Below are positions 63,122-64,000 of a stretch of DNA of 64,000 bases, piece by piece. Source of the DNA: Thermostichus sp047462415 (lineage in GTDB: Bacteria; Cyanobacteriota; Cyanobacteriia; Thermostichales; Thermostichaceae); the NCBI RefSeq assembly GCF_047462415.1, contig NZ_JANSJE010000010.1, forward strand, positions 49,045 through 113,044. Reading direction: 5' to 3'. The notes beneath the pieces are model-generated. The model was given only the letters and a program-made list of their open reading frames with translations, was not told where the DNA came from and searched no databases. Both the position numbers and the translations under genes were made by a program. Numbering within the stretch: the stretch's first letter is position 1; each line of letters opens with the position of its first letter.

Positions 63122-63845
63122 CGCCCTCTATCTCTACGGGATCGTTGCTGCCCCCGGCCCGCGCCACCTGAATGTGGTGGGTCTGGACAAGCAGCCGGTG
63201 GGGGTTCACGTGCTGGGATCTTTGGCCTTTCTCTATTCCCAGGCCCGCCAGGAGCGCTACTTGGCCAGCCGGGCCAATCTGCTGGCCCACGAAGCCGTCC
63301 TAGAAACCGTGATGAACGAGGGACACCGCGCCCTGCTGCCGTTGCAATTTGGCCTGGTGGTGAGCAGTTGGGATCAGGTGGAGCAGGATCTGGTCAAACC
63401 GCGCCTGGCCGATCTGCTGACCCTGCTGCAGCGCCTAGAGGGCAAACGGGAGGTGGGGGTAAAGGTCTTCTGGGATCCCCAGCAAGAGCTCCAATTGGGG
63501 CTGGAGGAAAACCCCGCCCTGAAAGCCCGGCGGGACGAGATGGTCGGCGCCCCTTTGGGTCTGGATGCGGTAGTCGAGATCGGACGGGCTCTGGAGCAGC
63601 TTTTGGAGCAGCGGCGTCAGCGCATCGCCCAAACCTTCACGGCGGCCCTCAGCCCCCTGGCCAGCGACCGCGTGGAAGGCGATCTGCTCACGGAGAACAT
63701 GGCCTACAACGGCTCATTTTTGATCAACTGGGAAGATGAGCCGGCTTTTGCCCAAAAAGTGGAGGAGCTAGACCAGACCTTTCAGGGGCGGCTGCGCATT
63801 CGCTACAACAACTTCACCGCTCCTTACAATTTCGTCAAGCTTTGA
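63099..63845 (+). CDS. GvpF/GvpL family gas-vesicle-type protein
   Basis: A 248-aa protein with the GvpF/L pattern: ALYLYGIVAAPG at the start, LLAHEAVLETVMNEGHRALLPLQFGLV, then VGVKVFWDPQQEL, and the C-terminal ALSPLASDRVEGDLLTENMA and INWEDEPAFAQKVEELDQTF. GvpF/L proteins are assembly factors of gas vesicles. No gvpA or other gvp gene is in the window to the left. ATG 63099 has GGAG 12 bases upstream; ATG 63087 is alternative. Translation probably couples to the upstream transferase gene. Confidence 0.87.
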   Translation: MATANPNSALYLYGIVAAPGPRHLNVVGLDKQPVGVHVLGSLAFLYSQARQERYLASRANLLAHEAVLETVMNEGHRALLPLQFGLVVSSWDQVEQDLVKPRLADLLTLLQRLEGKREVGVKVFWDPQQELQLGLEENPALKARRDEMVGAPLGLDAVVEIGRALEQLLEQRRQRIAQTFTAALSPLASDRVEGDLLTENMAYNGSFLINWEDEPAFAQKVEELDQTFQGRLRIRYNNFTAPYNFVKL

Positions 63846-63860
63846 CATGTTTTCTGTTTT

Positions 63861-64000
63861 ATGGTCATTCAATCCAGTCCAATGGCGATGGAACGGTTGG
63901 TTACCTCGTTATTGCTCCGCAACGCTGTCGCCAACGCGCCGCTCTAACTCCCCTCTCCCTCAGGGAGAGGGGCTGGGGGTGAGGGGATCCCTCAGGGAGA
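63861..64000. repeat. MITE-like dispersed repeat, copy C (cut by window edge)
   Basis: Left end ATGGTCATTCAATCC, core GCGATGGAACGG (63885-63896) and the same hairpin as copy A: arms CCCCTCTCCCT and AGGGAGAGGGG at 63950-63972, then the beginning of a second hairpin with GATCCCTCAGGGAG. It starts about 15 bases after the GvpF/L stop. It has an extra GC-rich stretch between core and hairpin compared with copy A. The right end is outside the window. Confidence 0.6.

Overview
The window is a gene-dense stretch of a cyanobacterial chromosome. The lineage is shown by psbO (photosystem II manganese-stabilising protein), a full-length ndhF of the photosynthetic NDH-1 complex, DUF4327, DUF3598 and DUF2470 proteins, cobK, a DevBCA-type exporter, and dnaN beside a cluster of TTTTCCACA boxes. 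Base composition looks GC-rich. The palindrome GGGATCCC recurs far more often than chance allows and seems to take the place of the usual cyanobacterial HIP1 octamer. A hot-spring unicellular Synechococcus of the JA-3-3Ab/JA-2-3B'a type fits best, but that is an inference from memory, not a database match.

Layout. 1-4.8 kb: end of a membrane-fusion protein gene with its MacB/DevC-like permease, then ubiD and a lone MalG-type sugar permease. 5-10.8 kb: ebfC, recR, polA, grxC, a DUF2470 protein, a two-helix membrane protein and an RNase III-fold protein, then a 200-bp MITE-like repeat. 11-18 kb: ispG, a DUF151 nuclease, cobK, ssb, ndhF and a response regulator/PP2C phosphatase. 18-27 kb: an unassigned 601-aa protein, an aldo/keto reductase, an SLH-domain surface protein with a Pro-Thr tail, a glycine-zipper envelope protein, a DUF445 membrane protein and a 5'-nucleotidase-type phosphoesterase. 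27-32.6 kb: the chaperone cluster grpE-dnaK-dnaJ, followed by a translationally coupled tusA-like gene and rsgA. 32.7-38.7 kb: a second aldo/keto reductase, tRNA-Pro(UGG), rpsB-tsf, an amidohydrolase and queG. 38.9-44.5 kb: an AAA+ ATPase, dnaN, a probable chromosomal origin (about 41.56-42.01 kb) and a relA/spoT gene. 44.6-53 kb: DUF4327, aroB, asd, a decayed surface-protein gene, a ZIP transporter, an alpha/beta hydrolase, a DUF3598 protein, murB and murC. 53-64 kb: devB-devC-devA-type exporter, GDP-fucose synthase, an FAD oxidase, an mscS fragment fused to the end of a methyltransferase gene, psbO, hisG, a sugar-nucleotide transferase, a GvpF/L gene and another copy of the dispersed repeat.

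Most genes are housekeeping and densely packed. Tandem genes are often coupled by ATGA overlaps, and four convergent pairs share a 4-base stop-to-stop overlap. No CRISPR array, prophage, intact insertion sequence or defence island was seen. The least explained parts are the origin architecture, the terminally extended dnaN, the dispersed MITE/hairpin family at gene 3' ends, two decayed genes, and two unassigned proteins (601-aa coiled-coil protein and AAA+ protein).
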